This document shows positions 15,965 through 25,045 of a DNA stretch of 64,000 bases, piece after piece (positions within the stretch are counted from its first letter, which is position 1; each line of letters starts with the position of its first letter). The stretch is from NCBI RefSeq assembly GCF_000175935.2, contig NC_014842.1, positions 52,878-116,877 on the forward strand. Direction: 5' to 3'. A program made the translations under genes and the position numbers. The DNA comes from Pantoea sp. At-9b (GTDB lineage: Bacteria > Pseudomonadota > Gammaproteobacteria > Enterobacterales > Enterobacteriaceae). Below the pieces are notes generated by a model. That model saw nothing but the letters and a program-made list of their open reading frames with translations. It was not told the DNA's origin and ran no database searches.

Positions 15965-16581
15965 GGTCCCGGCTGGCAGTGCTGCTGCTTGTCCTGGCGT
16001 TCCCGCTGTTCACCAGCGCAAAAGACCTCGGCACCCTCGGGCATCTGTTCCCGATTGCAGAACCTGACCTGCTGACCTTTATCGGTCAGCGGCTGCAGGG
16101 GATGAAGGAGAGCGGGGAGCTGGACAGGATACAGCGCGAGGCCGAAGCGCGGGTAAAGGCCCATGCGGTGAGACCTGAACCCGTAGCGGGGCTTACGCCG
16201 GCGGTGAAAGACCGGACGTTCCGCTATGACCCGACCTTTACCGTGCAGGAAACGGTCCGGGACATGCAGGGTAACGTGATTGCCCGCGCCGGTGACCGGG
16301 TGAACCCGCTGGATAAGGTGCCGTACAGCGAGACGCTGTACTTCATCGATGGCGATAATCCGGTGCAGATGACGTGGGTCCGGCAGCAACTGACCGGTCA
16401 GCAGAACTTTAAGGTCATTCTGGTGAAGGGCAATATCCGGGACACCAGTCTGGCGCTGGATGAACCGGTGTACTTCGACCAGTACGGCACGTTAACAACA
16501 AAATTCGGCTTTGAGCACACGCCGGTACGCATCACGCGCGATGACCGCTGGCTTAAGGTGGAGGAGGTGGCACTGAAATGA
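15961..16581 (+). CDS. traW: TraW, pilus assembly protein
   Basis: 206 residues with a signal peptide of about 20 residues ending FTSA. Conserved TraW features include KDLGTLGHLFPIAEPDLL at the mature start and YFDQYGTLTTKFGFEHTPVR near the C-terminus. It acts in the periplasm with TrbC and TraU in mating-pair formation. The last four bases overlap the next gene. Confidence 0.9.
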   Translation: MRSRLAVLLLVLAFPLFTSAKDLGTLGHLFPIAEPDLLTFIGQRLQGMKESGELDRIQREAEARVKAHAVRPEPVAGLTPAVKDRTFRYDPTFTVQETVRDMQGNVIARAGDRVNPLDKVPYSETLYFIDGDNPVQMTWVRQQLTGQQNFKVILVKGNIRDTSLALDEPVYFDQYGTLTTKFGFEHTPVRITRDDRWLKVEEVALK

Positions 16582-16868
16582 GTCACAATGCACGGGGGGC
16601 GCTGGCCCCTGAACAGGTAAAACGTCATGCCACGACCGTGCGCATCAATGACGCAGATAAGGACGGCCTGCGCAGCATGACGGAGGAGCATCCGCTCTAC
16701 ACAGAGTCGGTGATTATCCGCGCGGCGCTGCAGGTACTGCTGGCCTGCAGCAACGATGTCAGAACTGCTATCGTCATTGCCTCACTGAACGAGAAAAACG
16801 TCAGCGAGGTAATGCGCAGGCACGGTATGGGAGCACTGAGCGAGCAGGGCGCGGCGCGTGCCGTCTGA
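16578..16868 (+). CDS. Small RHH-like protein inserted between traW and traU
   Basis: 96 residues, translationally coupled to traW. Residues about 18-52 read like a ribbon-helix-helix segment: a short strand TTVRIND, a helix, then a TESVIIRAALQVLL helix. A DNA-binding or regulatory role is inferred. F has no gene here. Low similarity to anything I recognise. Confidence 0.55.
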   Translation: MSHNARGALAPEQVKRHATTVRINDADKDGLRSMTEEHPLYTESVIIRAALQVLLACSNDVRTAIVIASLNEKNVSEVMRRHGMGALSEQGAARAV

Positions 16869-16999
16869 ACTGCTTCTGCCACCCGCTGCGGACTCCATGA
16901 CGCGGGCCGGCGAAGGCAGCTGTGCCAGCAGAAAGATATCCCGCATCGTATAACCATTATACAGTATGCGCTACAACGGGGGACGGGGCGGGGGTGACG

Positions 17000-17275
17000 A
17001 TGACGGCAGGTGATGGATCTGTTCAGTTCAGCTTTGAGCAGCGGGCGCTGATCTGCCTGCTGCTGATATTACTGGTCATACTGTGGAGCCGCCTGGCGAC
17101 CCGGATCCTTGAGTGGTGGCGGTTAAAACGGCTGAAGCGGGAGGGATACCGCCTGCATTTTCACACCGGAGCGGGACTGCGGCAGGAGGGCTTCATCCTG
17201 CTTGGCGAGACGGTCATGGCCCTTGTCCTGTCTGCCGCCTCAGTCTGGTTGTTTGATACCGTCATCCCGCTCTGA
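17000..17275 (+). CDS. Two-TM protein of unknown function in tra operon
   Basis: 91 residues from the ATG at 17000, behind a G-rich leader that may serve as ribosome-binding site; the GTG at 16994 is equally possible. Two hydrophobic segments (about 14-34 and 69-89) flank a strongly basic loop (WWRLKRLKREGYRL). Function unknown. Confidence 0.45.
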   Translation: MTAGDGSVQFSFEQRALICLLLILLVILWSRLATRILEWWRLKRLKREGYRLHFHTGAGLRQEGFILLGETVMALVLSAASVWLFDTVIPL

Positions 17276-17310
17276 ATTCACAGTCTTCAGAAAAGGTATC
17301 CTCCCCGCCG

Positions 17311-17359
17311 TGCGCAGGCTGTTCGTTCCTCGCGCCGCTGCGGTACGCCTCAGCCTGCA
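17311..17359 (+). repeat. Stem-loop element with conserved loop, copy 1
   Basis: Arms GTGCGCAGGCTG (17310-17321) and CAGCCTGCAC (17351-17360) pair with one two-base bulge. They enclose a 29-base segment nearly identical (about two differences) to the loop of the hairpin at 40215-40285. It lies in the 150-base gap between two operon genes. Confidence 0.65.
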
Positions 17360-17429
17360 CCCCGCAGGCAGGCCTGAATAACGTCTGATCCTCCGGCAGT
17401 TCCGCTGCCACCACTACGGAAAACCCTTT

Positions 17430-17771
17430 ATGACACACCCTGCTGAATTATCGGCTCAGCCGGTCGTGCGCGATCGCTGGGGCTGCTGGACACACCCTGA
17501 TTTTTTTACGCCTGCAGACAACCGCGAATATCCGCTGCCGGGCGAGTTTGAATCCTGGCTGGCGGCACATCATCTGACATCCGCCACGACCTGGATGGAT
17601 AACGACGTGCCGGAACACATGTCCGTCCGCTTCGGGAAAACGGGCGACTGCAGTGACTGGCAGCCCTCACGCCCGGCCGGTGAAGGCTGGTTTATGGGCA
17701 GTATTCACGACACGGAAGAGGGGGCGGTCTGCATCTGGCTGCGCCAGCGGGAGGAGGGCGGGACAGCATGA
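17430..17771 (+). CDS. Hypothetical protein, 113 aa, upstream of traU
   Basis: ATG at 17430; the stop overlaps the traU ATG (ATGA). The product is soluble and rich in Trp. The WQPSRPAGEGWFMGSIHDTEEG stretch resembles plasmid and phage proteins of unknown function. Absent from F at this site. Its coupling to traU suggests a fixed part of this operon. Confidence 0.6.
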   Translation: MTHPAELSAQPVVRDRWGCWTHPDFFTPADNREYPLPGEFESWLAAHHLTSATTWMDNDVPEHMSVRFGKTGDCSDWQPSRPAGEGWFMGSIHDTEEGAVCIWLRQREEGGTA

Positions 17772-18760
17772 AACGGTTCTTTCTTGTTGCCTGCCTGCTG
17801 CTCTCTGCCATTCTGGCAAAGCCGGTCATGGCGGCGGCCAGTAATGCCGGCGACGGTCGCTGGGTGAATCCCATCAGCGACGTCTGCTGGAAGTGCCTGT
17901 TCCCGATGACGCTCGGCAGCATTCAGCTGGCTTCCGGTTCGCATCCGGACACGCCGAACCCGGGCTCCCCCATTCAGCTCTGCCCGGTGGGCATACTTTA
18001 CCGGCTGGGGCTGGCCATCGGATTCTGGGAGCCGATGGCGATGACTGACGTAACCCGTGAACCCGGGGTGATGGTCAATATGGGCGGCTTTAAAATCGAT
18101 CTCGGGCGGACCGGCACCGGCACCGGCGGGCAGAGTGATCGCCCCGTCGCTGGCGCGTTCTATCACGTTCACTGGTACAAGTACCCGCTTATCTGGTGGC
18201 TGAACATCATCACCAGCGTCGGCTGCATGCAGACCGGGGACATGGACATTGCTTACCTCTCTGAGGTTGACCCGCTCTGGAACGACAGCACGCTGTCCAT
18301 GATCATTAACCCGGAGGTGGCGCTGTTCAGTAACCTGGTGGCGCAGGGGGCCTGTGCGGCCGATGCGCTGGCGTCCGCCACGGGGATGCCGCTGGACCCG
18401 CTGTTCTGGTGTGCCGGTGCGCAGGGTTCGATGTATCCCTTTACGGGCTATACCAGCAACGAGTTTTCCCCGCTGGAGGCCTCGCTGCTGGTCAGCGAAC
18501 GCATGGCCTTCAAGCTGCACCGGGAAGGACTGGTGATGGAAACGGTGGGGGCGGATACCGCCGTCTGTTATGAATACCCCTCCCCGATCATGCCGAAATC
18601 ACGCTGGCGCTATCAGATGGTGAACATGTACCCGGAACCCTCGGACTGTCACCCGTTCGGCACCACCACCCAGCTGTGGGGCAGTACACACAATTCCCCG
18701 ACCTCGAAAAAGAACTTCGGTTATCTCCTGTGGCGCAAACGTAACTGCGTTTTCCTGTAA
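17768..18760 (+). CDS. traU: TraU, mating-pair formation protein
   Basis: 330 residues with a signal peptide of about 22 residues ending VMA. Mature protein begins near GRWVNPISDVCWKCLFPMTLG, the TraU signature, with about ten cysteines spread along the chain for disulfide folding. It acts in the periplasm with TraW and TrbC; F traU mutants make pili but transfer poorly. Length equals F TraU (330). Confidence 0.95.
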   Translation: MKRFFLVACLLLSAILAKPVMAAASNAGDGRWVNPISDVCWKCLFPMTLGSIQLASGSHPDTPNPGSPIQLCPVGILYRLGLAIGFWEPMAMTDVTREPGVMVNMGGFKIDLGRTGTGTGGQSDRPVAGAFYHVHWYKYPLIWWLNIITSVGCMQTGDMDIAYLSEVDPLWNDSTLSMIINPEVALFSNLVAQGACAADALASATGMPLDPLFWCAGAQGSMYPFTGYTSNEFSPLEASLLVSERMAFKLHREGLVMETVGADTAVCYEYPSPIMPKSRWRYQMVNMYPEPSDCHPFGTTTQLWGSTHNSPTSKKNFGYLLWRKRNCVFL

Positions 18761-18769
18761 GGACCCTGT

Positions 18770-19393
18770 ATGAAAACCTTTCTGATGACGGCGCTGATGC
18801 TCAGTGCCGTGTTCCCGTGCGCGGCCCGTACCGCGGTGCAACCTGTCGTGTCCGGCGACGATATGGCCTACATGAAACAGCAGCAGCGCGACCTTGAACT
18901 GTTTAAAAGCCAGCTGCAGGGCATGAATATCACCCTGCCGGCGGCACAGGAGGGGCGCGTGGCGCAGCTGCAGAATGATATCGCAGCGTCACAGGCGGAC
19001 CAGAACAGCGCCAGCAGGACCACACCGGCGGCCATTTACTTTGTGAGTCTGGGCATCCCGGAGGAAGGGCTGCTGCCGATGCTCGCAGACGCCCGCCGGT
19101 TCGGCATCCCGGCCACGCTGCGCGGTCTGCTGGATAATGACTTCCGCAAAACCGCGTCGGCCATGTTTGAACTGTCAAAAAAAGATAAGCAGGCCGGGGT
19201 GCAGATTGACCCGACACTGTATCAGCAGTTCGGCATTAAGGCGGTGCCGGCGCTGGTTGTCACCTGTGGCGGAAAGTTCGACGTGCTCTACGGCAGCCTG
19301 CCGGTGAAACAGGCGCTGGAGGAAGTAAAACAGCGCGGTGACTGCGCCGGGATTGCCGCTCAGCTGCTGAAAAACGGGGAGGCAGCCCGATGA
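18770..19393 (+). CDS. trbC: TrbC, periplasmic pilus assembly protein
   Basis: 207 residues with a signal peptide of about 19 residues. A helical linker (about 35-75) is followed by the thioredoxin-like TrbC/TraW-interaction domain (IYFVSLGIPEEGLL to VPALVVTCGG). Nine bases after traU; overlaps traN by four bases. Confidence 0.9.
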   Translation: MKTFLMTALMLSAVFPCAARTAVQPVVSGDDMAYMKQQQRDLELFKSQLQGMNITLPAAQEGRVAQLQNDIAASQADQNSASRTTPAAIYFVSLGIPEEGLLPMLADARRFGIPATLRGLLDNDFRKTASAMFELSKKDKQAGVQIDPTLYQQFGIKAVPALVVTCGGKFDVLYGSLPVKQALEEVKQRGDCAGIAAQLLKNGEAAR

Positions 19394-21228
19394 AAAGACT
19401 GCTTCCTTTTCTGCTGCTGGCTGTGGTGCAGTGTGCCGTCGCGGACGACGTCAGTGATGCTTACAACGCCGGGGCGGCGGTTGCCGGCAGCAGTAAAAGT
19501 CAGGGGACGTCGGCGGCGACCGGGACCGACCCGTCCTCGGTTATTCCCGGCTACACGGCCAGCCCTTCGCAGAGAAGTTATTACGGCGGTGTGCAGGGCG
19601 GAGACGGAGACATCAGCTCAAAGGGCCAGTCAGCGCTCGGGCAGGATGATGTAGGTCAGAGCATCATCAGCTCCGGCACGACCAACCCCGCGACAACGAT
19701 CGACCCGACGGCGGATTTTATTCAGAACGGAAAAAATGCCGAGGCGAACAGCGCCAGCATCACGGACGGCACAAATACGCAGTGCACCACCAAAGTTGTA
19801 TCGAAATCGGTGTTTGAGAACTACAGCTGTGACCGGGATGTGAACCAGGTACAGACCTGCGCCCGCACGGGCACGGTAACGGGGCACTATGAAGACACCA
19901 CGACTACGGAGACGATAACCATTGACTCGGATTCGCTGGCTTTTGATTCGAACACGCTGACGGTGAACTGGGGGCCGGTGCCGGAAGGAACGGTGACCTC
20001 GGCCGTGTTTACCTATACGTTCAGAAAAGGCCTGGCCTACAGCAACCCCGTCTGGTTTCTCAACGTGACCACGCTCGGCCAGAAGCTGACAATGTACGAC
20101 GATTCCGGATCATATACCCTGGCGTCCGGGCTGAGTCTCAGTGCGGGCGATACCCTTTCGTTCACCCTGGGCAATCAGGCCAACGCCAATAACCCCGGTT
20201 CAATCTGGACTGCGGGTCAGGCCAATAACATGTATCACTTTGTGCTGACCCTTACGATACAGAAAATGGATCGTAAATATGTCACGGACGTGACCTGGTC
20301 TGAATCCTGCGGTTTTGATAAATCCACCGCCATTGCCACTGCCGGAACAACCTGTGTGGACCCCGGAGGAGACCGGACGGTGACCGTGGATGGGCAGACG
20401 TACACGCAGAGTGCCGACTGCTGGCAGTATTCGGATGCGTATATCGTGCCGGTGAGCTCCACCGGGAACTGCGCCACGCTGATGGCGGACCGAAACTGCA
20501 CACTGTCGGCACGCAGCTGTACCGAATCTGAAGGCAGTACCTGCCTGCATGAGGCCGATACGTATCAGTGTCAGACGACCTTCAGTTCTGAAGGACTGCT
20601 GTGTGCCGGACAGTATTTCTGCCAGGCCGGTGACTGCAGTGAGACTGACGGGGCCGGTGACAGCGGTTTTGATACGGCGGTGGCCAAACTCGCCGGGCTG
20701 GCCTCGGCCGGTGAGGACGTCAGGGATGATCAGGTCAACATAAAAGCCTTTACCGGGCAGGCGCTGTACTGCCGCAAGGCGATGGCGGGCTTCTCCAACT
20801 GTTGTGTGGACACCGGCTGGGGCAACAGCGCCGGGCTGGCGAACTGTAACAGCGACGAGATGGCCATCGGTAAAGCCAAAGCGAAAAAGGTGACGGTACT
20901 GGTCGGCGAAGCCTGCAATGTTTCTGTGATGGGTGTCTGCGTGCAGAAAAAGCAGGCGTACTGCGTCTTTCAGGGCAAACTCGCCCGCATCATTCAGGAA
21001 CAGGGGCGTCGCGACCAGCTGCACATCAGCTTCGGCAGCGGCGATTCACCCGACTGCCGCGGCATCACGGTACCGGAGCTGCAGAGCATCAACTTCGACC
21101 TGATTAACTTCCAGGACTTCTACAGCGACCTGATGGCTAACCAGAAAATCCCGGATTCGGCGACGATGGTGCAGCAGGCAAAAGACCGCATTGCCGCGCA
21201 GGTGGCGGCGCAGACGGGAGGGAAATAA
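19390..21228 (+). CDS. traN: TraN, outer-membrane mating-pair stabilisation adhesin
   Basis: 612 residues. Signal peptide (about 18), then a Ser/Thr-rich N-terminal region and a long domain with many cysteines concentrated at about 320-560 (CATLMADRNC, CCVDTGWGN, CNVSVMGVC), typical of TraN. TraN sits on the donor outer membrane and grips recipient surface proteins. F TraN is 602 residues. The central segment (about 150-320) is the tip region that varies among TraN types and sets recipient preference, so receptor choice cannot be predicted here. Confidence 0.95.
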   Translation: MKRLLPFLLLAVVQCAVADDVSDAYNAGAAVAGSSKSQGTSAATGTDPSSVIPGYTASPSQRSYYGGVQGGDGDISSKGQSALGQDDVGQSIISSGTTNPATTIDPTADFIQNGKNAEANSASITDGTNTQCTTKVVSKSVFENYSCDRDVNQVQTCARTGTVTGHYEDTTTTETITIDSDSLAFDSNTLTVNWGPVPEGTVTSAVFTYTFRKGLAYSNPVWFLNVTTLGQKLTMYDDSGSYTLASGLSLSAGDTLSFTLGNQANANNPGSIWTAGQANNMYHFVLTLTIQKMDRKYVTDVTWSESCGFDKSTAIATAGTTCVDPGGDRTVTVDGQTYTQSADCWQYSDAYIVPVSSTGNCATLMADRNCTLSARSCTESEGSTCLHEADTYQCQTTFSSEGLLCAGQYFCQAGDCSETDGAGDSGFDTAVAKLAGLASAGEDVRDDQVNIKAFTGQALYCRKAMAGFSNCCVDTGWGNSAGLANCNSDEMAIGKAKAKKVTVLVGEACNVSVMGVCVQKKQAYCVFQGKLARIIQEQGRRDQLHISFGSGDSPDCRGITVPELQSINFDLINFQDFYSDLMANQKIPDSATMVQQAKDRIAAQVAAQTGGK

Positions 21229-22025
21229 TGAAAAAGTGGTTACCTGGCCTGCTGCTCCTGGTCTGCGTGACCGGTGCACAGGCGGATGAAACGCCGCCTC
21301 CCGCCGATGCGGTGGTGACGCCGGCCGACCCGTTTACCGGCTGGCACTGGTACAACGAGCCTAAGAAAAAGCCGGACACCCCGGCGCCGAAACCACCGGC
21401 ACCGCGCGTGCCGGACTTCAGTCAGCTTTCACCGGAGAAGCAGGCGGAGGTGCTGAAGGGCTACACAAAACAGGCGCTGGACCGCGCCATTCTGTACCCC
21501 TCGGCGGAAAACACGGCCACGTTCCTGCGCTGGCAGAAGTTCTGGACCGACCGCGCCTCGATGTTCAGTCAGTCGTTCGCGGTGGCGCAGCTGGATCATC
21601 CGGATCTCGACTACAACCTGGAGCACCCGCACTACAACAGCACGGCCCCGCTCCAGCAGGCGCGTGACCAGGAGGAGCAGACGCAGGCTATCAGCAGGCT
21701 GGCCGGGCAGTACGGGCTGTTCTATTTCTACCGGGGTAGCGACCCGATTGATGCGCAGATGGCGGGCGTGGTGGCGGATTTTGCGCGTCTGCGTCGCATC
21801 TCCCTCATCCCGGTCAGCGTGGACGGTACCGTGTCGCCGCAGGTGCCGGACAGCCGTCAGGACAGCGGGCAGAGCGCGCGCATGGGGATCAGCCACTTCC
21901 CGGCGCTGTTTCTGGTGGACCCGGCCACGAAGGATTACCGGCCGCTGGCCTACGGCTTCATGACCCAGGATGACCTGGCGAAGCGCTTTCTTAACGTGGC
22001 CACTGGTTTTAAACCCAACTTCTGA
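21228..22025 (+). CDS. traF: TraF, thioredoxin-fold pilus assembly protein
   Basis: 265 residues with a signal peptide of about 19 residues, a Pro-rich mature start and a thioredoxin-like domain (GLFYFYRGSDPIDAQ to GISHFPALFLVDP). As in F TraF, the active site lacks CXXC, so it is structural rather than redox active. The ATG overlaps the traN stop by one base. Confidence 0.9.
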   Translation: MKKWLPGLLLLVCVTGAQADETPPPADAVVTPADPFTGWHWYNEPKKKPDTPAPKPPAPRVPDFSQLSPEKQAEVLKGYTKQALDRAILYPSAENTATFLRWQKFWTDRASMFSQSFAVAQLDHPDLDYNLEHPHYNSTAPLQQARDQEEQTQAISRLAGQYGLFYFYRGSDPIDAQMAGVVADFARLRRISLIPVSVDGTVSPQVPDSRQDSGQSARMGISHFPALFLVDPATKDYRPLAYGFMTQDDLAKRFLNVATGFKPNF

Positions 22026-22035
22026 GGATTCTGTA

Positions 22036-22506
22036 ATGCTGACACTTTCACCGGCCTGGCACGGGCGCCTGCGCGCTGCGGACCGGGTGCGTAATCTGCT
22101 GCTGCAGACACTGGTCATCCATCCTGCTCTGCTGTTTTTTCTGCTGTTTGTGCTGGCCGCGCATAACACCGGCAGCGCCGGACAGATGCTGCTGAACGAA
22201 GCCGAGAGGCTGGTGCGGGACGCGCCGGCCGGGCAGGTGTGGGGCTGTGCACCGCAGACCACGCGCGTGGCGGATTTTCCTCCCGCCTCCCTCCAGACGC
22301 TTCGTGACGGCGCACCTGTTACTGCTGATTTGAAGACAGCTCCGCCGCCATTCACCTGCGTGAAGGCACCGGAAAGTCGCGAGGCCTGGATAAACGAGAC
22401 AAACGGCACGCTGCTGATGTTCTATAAGACCGGGGTGCTGTTTTCGATCCTCGCCAGTCTGGTGATGTGGGGCATCCGCCGTCTGGCACAGGGAGCATGC
22501 GCATGA
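22036..22506 (+). CDS. Membrane protein between traF and trbB
   Basis: 156 residues from the ATG at 22036. One membrane helix near the N-terminus (about 24-45) and another near the C-terminus (about 126-147) enclose a periplasmic domain with two cysteines (WGCAPQTTR and PFTCVKAP). It occupies the trbA position of F, but identity is not supported by sequence alone. ATGA overlap with the next gene. Confidence 0.6.
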   Translation: MLTLSPAWHGRLRAADRVRNLLLQTLVIHPALLFFLLFVLAAHNTGSAGQMLLNEAERLVRDAPAGQVWGCAPQTTRVADFPPASLQTLRDGAPVTADLKTAPPPFTCVKAPESREAWINETNGTLLMFYKTGVLFSILASLVMWGIRRLAQGACA

Positions 22507-22715
22507 GCCGACTGCCTCTTATCGCCACGCTGTTTATGGCCGGCATCATTTTTAACTGTCTGCGCCAGCTGATGAACTATTCGCTGACGCTGACCCATCA
22601 GGTTCTGGTCACCGGCACCGTGGCCGGTTTTTCGCTGGCCGCAGCGGTGCTGGCGGCCGAGATCATTGCATACCGGCGTTCGCGCCGCAGCCGGGGGGCA
22701 CACCATGAGGCGTAG
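22503..22715 (+). CDS. Small membrane protein at the traQ position
   Basis: 70 residues, coupled to both neighbours. Two hydrophobic segments (about 5-21 and 33-54), then an Arg-rich tail. F has the pilin chaperone TraQ here, a similarly small two-helix protein, so a TraQ-like role is possible by position and topology. No convincing sequence match. Confidence 0.5.
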   Translation: MSRLPLIATLFMAGIIFNCLRQLMNYSLTLTHQVLVTGTVAGFSLAAAVLAAEIIAYRRSRRSRGAHHEA

Positions 22716-23331
22716 TGCACTCCTTACGGCCCTGATACTGCTCAGTCCGCTGGCGGCCCGGGCGACGGTGGCCGATGAAATAGCCGTTCTTGACCAGGCC
22801 AAAGCGCAGCGCGGCGCGGCGCTGCCGGATTTTGGTATCCCGGGTTCACAGCCTGCGCGACCGATACCGGCAAAGCCGCCCCATCTGATGACGCTCACTG
22901 ATGGCCGCACGGTAAACCTGAATGATTACGCCATCGTGGTGTTCATGCAGCGCAGCTGCACCCACAGCGCGAAATTTGATCCCCTGCTGCGGGACTGGGC
23001 CGACCGCACGGGGATAAAAGTGTATCCCTACACGCTGGACGGCTACGGTGACGCCTCTTTCCCGGTGGCGCTGATCCCGCGGAAAGCCGCGGCAAATGAG
23101 CCGATAGCCGGTGAGATCCTCACCTTCTTCGGTAACGGGCTGCCGATTGCGACGCCGACGACCTTCATGGTCAACGTCAACACCAACGTGGCGTATCCGC
23201 TTTATCAGGGTGAAACAGACATGAACACGCTCAGTCAGCGCCTGGCGCTGATGATTGAGGCCGACATTGACCACCTCACACCGGATACGCTTGGCCCGGT
23301 GCCTTCCAGCGCGGAAGTGACCCCACAGTAA
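22705..23331 (+). CDS. trbB: TrbB, thioredoxin-like protein with CXXS active site
   Basis: 208 residues from the ATG at 22705. Signal peptide (about 20), then a thioredoxin-like domain. The block YAIVVFMQRSC (Cys85) aligns with the active site of F TrbB, but the second cysteine is Ser88 (CTHS). The following YPYTLDGYGDASFP and TPTTFMVNVNT blocks are family-typical. F TrbB is a disulfide isomerase. A CXXS form can usually shuffle or form mixed disulfides but not complete dithiol oxidation. The DsbA-like gene at 39299 may supply the oxidative function. Confidence 0.85.
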   Translation: MRRSALLTALILLSPLAARATVADEIAVLDQAKAQRGAALPDFGIPGSQPARPIPAKPPHLMTLTDGRTVNLNDYAIVVFMQRSCTHSAKFDPLLRDWADRTGIKVYPYTLDGYGDASFPVALIPRKAAANEPIAGEILTFFGNGLPIATPTTFMVNVNTNVAYPLYQGETDMNTLSQRLALMIEADIDHLTPDTLGPVPSSAEVTPQ

Positions 23332-23366
23332 CCTGGCGGCGATAGCTGTCGTCTGACGGAAAAATC

Positions 23367-23681
23367 ATGTACGAGACTCCCTTAACCTTCTCGCGACTGG
23401 AGACGGCGCTGCTGCTCGTCTGTGTGTCGCTGCTGGCAGCGGCTGGGTTGTATGCCTGGCTGGTCTGTGAGCTGATGAACCGCAACATCATGGCGGCGGC
23501 AGGCGGTCCTGACGGACTGATCATGAACGGCCTGCAGGTCTTCCCGCTGCTGTTTCTTTTTGCCCTTGCCGGCGGATTCGGATGCGGCGCGCTGGTCAGT
23601 GTCACGCTACGCCGACAGGGGTTCATGGATGCGCCGGACGCAACGATAAAATATCCCGCCTCCACGGAGACAAAACGATGA
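23367..23681 (+). CDS. Two-TM protein upstream of traH (trbF position)
   Basis: 104 residues. Hydrophobic segments at about 13-32 and 58-79 flank a short loop. It occupies the trbJ/trbF position of F. Topology resembles the two small proteins between traT and traD (29695 and 30341). Four-base overlap with traH. Confidence 0.55.
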   Translation: MYETPLTFSRLETALLLVCVSLLAAAGLYAWLVCELMNRNIMAAAGGPDGLIMNGLQVFPLLFLFALAGGFGCGALVSVTLRRQGFMDAPDATIKYPASTETKR

Positions 23682-25045
23682 ATTTACGGCAGTTACTTCT
23701 TTGTGCTGCAACGGCGCTGATTATCAGTACGCCGGCGATGGCCGACGTACAGGGCGACCTGAACGGCTATTTCGGCAGCCTCGGCTTTGACGGCAACGTC
23801 TCAAAGGCGCAGGCGTGGCAGGGGCAGGCGGCCGGTTACGTGACCGGCGGCTCGGTCTATCTGCGTAACCCGGTCAAGCAGGTGCAGCTTATCTCGATGC
23901 AGGTGCCGTCACTCAATGCGGGCTGCGGCGGGATTGATGCCTATCTGGGGGCCTTTTCCTTCATCAACGGTGCCGAGCTGCAGCGCTTTGTGAAGCAGAT
24001 TATGAGTAATGCCGCCGGTTATGCCTTTGACCTGGCGCTGCAGACGATGGTCCCGGAGCTCAAGCAGGCCAAAGACTTCCTGCAGAAGCTGGCTTCGGAT
24101 GTGAACTCCATGAATATGAGTTCCTGTCAGGCCGCACAGGGGATCATCGGCGGCCTGTGGCCGGTCTCGCAGGTATCGAACCAGAAAATCTGTCAGGACA
24201 TTGCCGGGGAGAGCAATATCTTCTCGGACTGGGCGGCATCGCGGCAGGGCTGTACGGTGGGCGGGCAGGGTGACAGCGTCACCAGTCAGGCCTCTGACGC
24301 TGAAAAAGACCAGGTGCTCAAGAACAAAAATCTTATCTGGGATGCGCTGGGACGTAACCACCTGTTTGACGGTAACCGGCAGCTGAAAGAGCTGGTCATG
24401 AGCGTGGTGGGTTCCATCATCTTCAACAAGGACGGGCAGGTCACCATCCTCTCGCCGCTGGTTGATAATCGCGACATCATCACCGTGCTGATGCGCGGGG
24501 GAACCGCAAAAATCTATGGCTGCGATGAACCGGATCTCTGCCTGGGCCCGACCGTCGAAGACGTCACCGTCAGCAGTGACGTCGCACTGGTCACCCAGGT
24601 ACGTAACCTGATGATTTCCATCGACAGCAAACTCAGCGCGGATACCGGCCTGTCGGATAAAGAGAAGGGCTTCATCAACACCACCTCGGTACCGGTGCTG
24701 AAGTACCTGACCAACTCGCGCAGCATGGGCATGAGCCCGACCTACCTGATACAGGTGGCGGACTTCATCGCGCAGGACATGATGATCCAGTACCTGCAGG
24801 AACTGGTGAAGCAGGCCAGCCAGTCACTGGCGGGCAAAAACTTCCCGGAGCAGGCGGCAGGCGAGCTGCGCAACAACGTCATGGCCGCGACCTCGCTGCT
24901 GGCGCAGATGAAGCTGCAGTCCACAGCAGACCAGAACGCGCTGGACGGTATCGACCGCAACATGCAGTACCTTCAGCAGCAGGTCTCAACCATCATCTCA
25001 ACGTCTTATCAGGGCAACTACCAGTGGGGGACCGGCAATGACTGA
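23678..25045 (+). CDS. traH: TraH, pilus assembly and mating-pair protein
   Basis: 455 residues from the ATG at 23678. Signal peptide of about 22 residues ending AMA. The DLNGYFGSLGFDGNVS mature start and the NAGCGGIDAYLGAFSFINGAEL block are TraH hallmarks. The C-terminal part is predicted coiled coil (about 395-450). It works with TraF, TraU and TraW in the periplasm/outer membrane. Eight-base overlap with traG. Confidence 0.95.
   Translation: MNLRQLLLCAATALIISTPAMADVQGDLNGYFGSLGFDGNVSKAQAWQGQAAGYVTGGSVYLRNPVKQVQLISMQVPSLNAGCGGIDAYLGAFSFINGAELQRFVKQIMSNAAGYAFDLALQTMVPELKQAKDFLQKLASDVNSMNMSSCQAAQGIIGGLWPVSQVSNQKICQDIAGESNIFSDWAASRQGCTVGGQGDSVTSQASDAEKDQVLKNKNLIWDALGRNHLFDGNRQLKELVMSVVGSIIFNKDGQVTILSPLVDNRDIITVLMRGGTAKIYGCDEPDLCLGPTVEDVTVSSDVALVTQVRNLMISIDSKLSADTGLSDKEKGFINTTSVPVLKYLTNSRSMGMSPTYLIQVADFIAQDMMIQYLQELVKQASQSLAGKNFPEQAAGELRNNVMAATSLLAQMKLQSTADQNALDGIDRNMQYLQQQVSTIISTSYQGNYQWGTGND

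Noticed and set aside
22503-22715. Firm assignment as traQ
   Set aside because: Only position and topology agree; no sequence similarity to F TraQ that I can defend.
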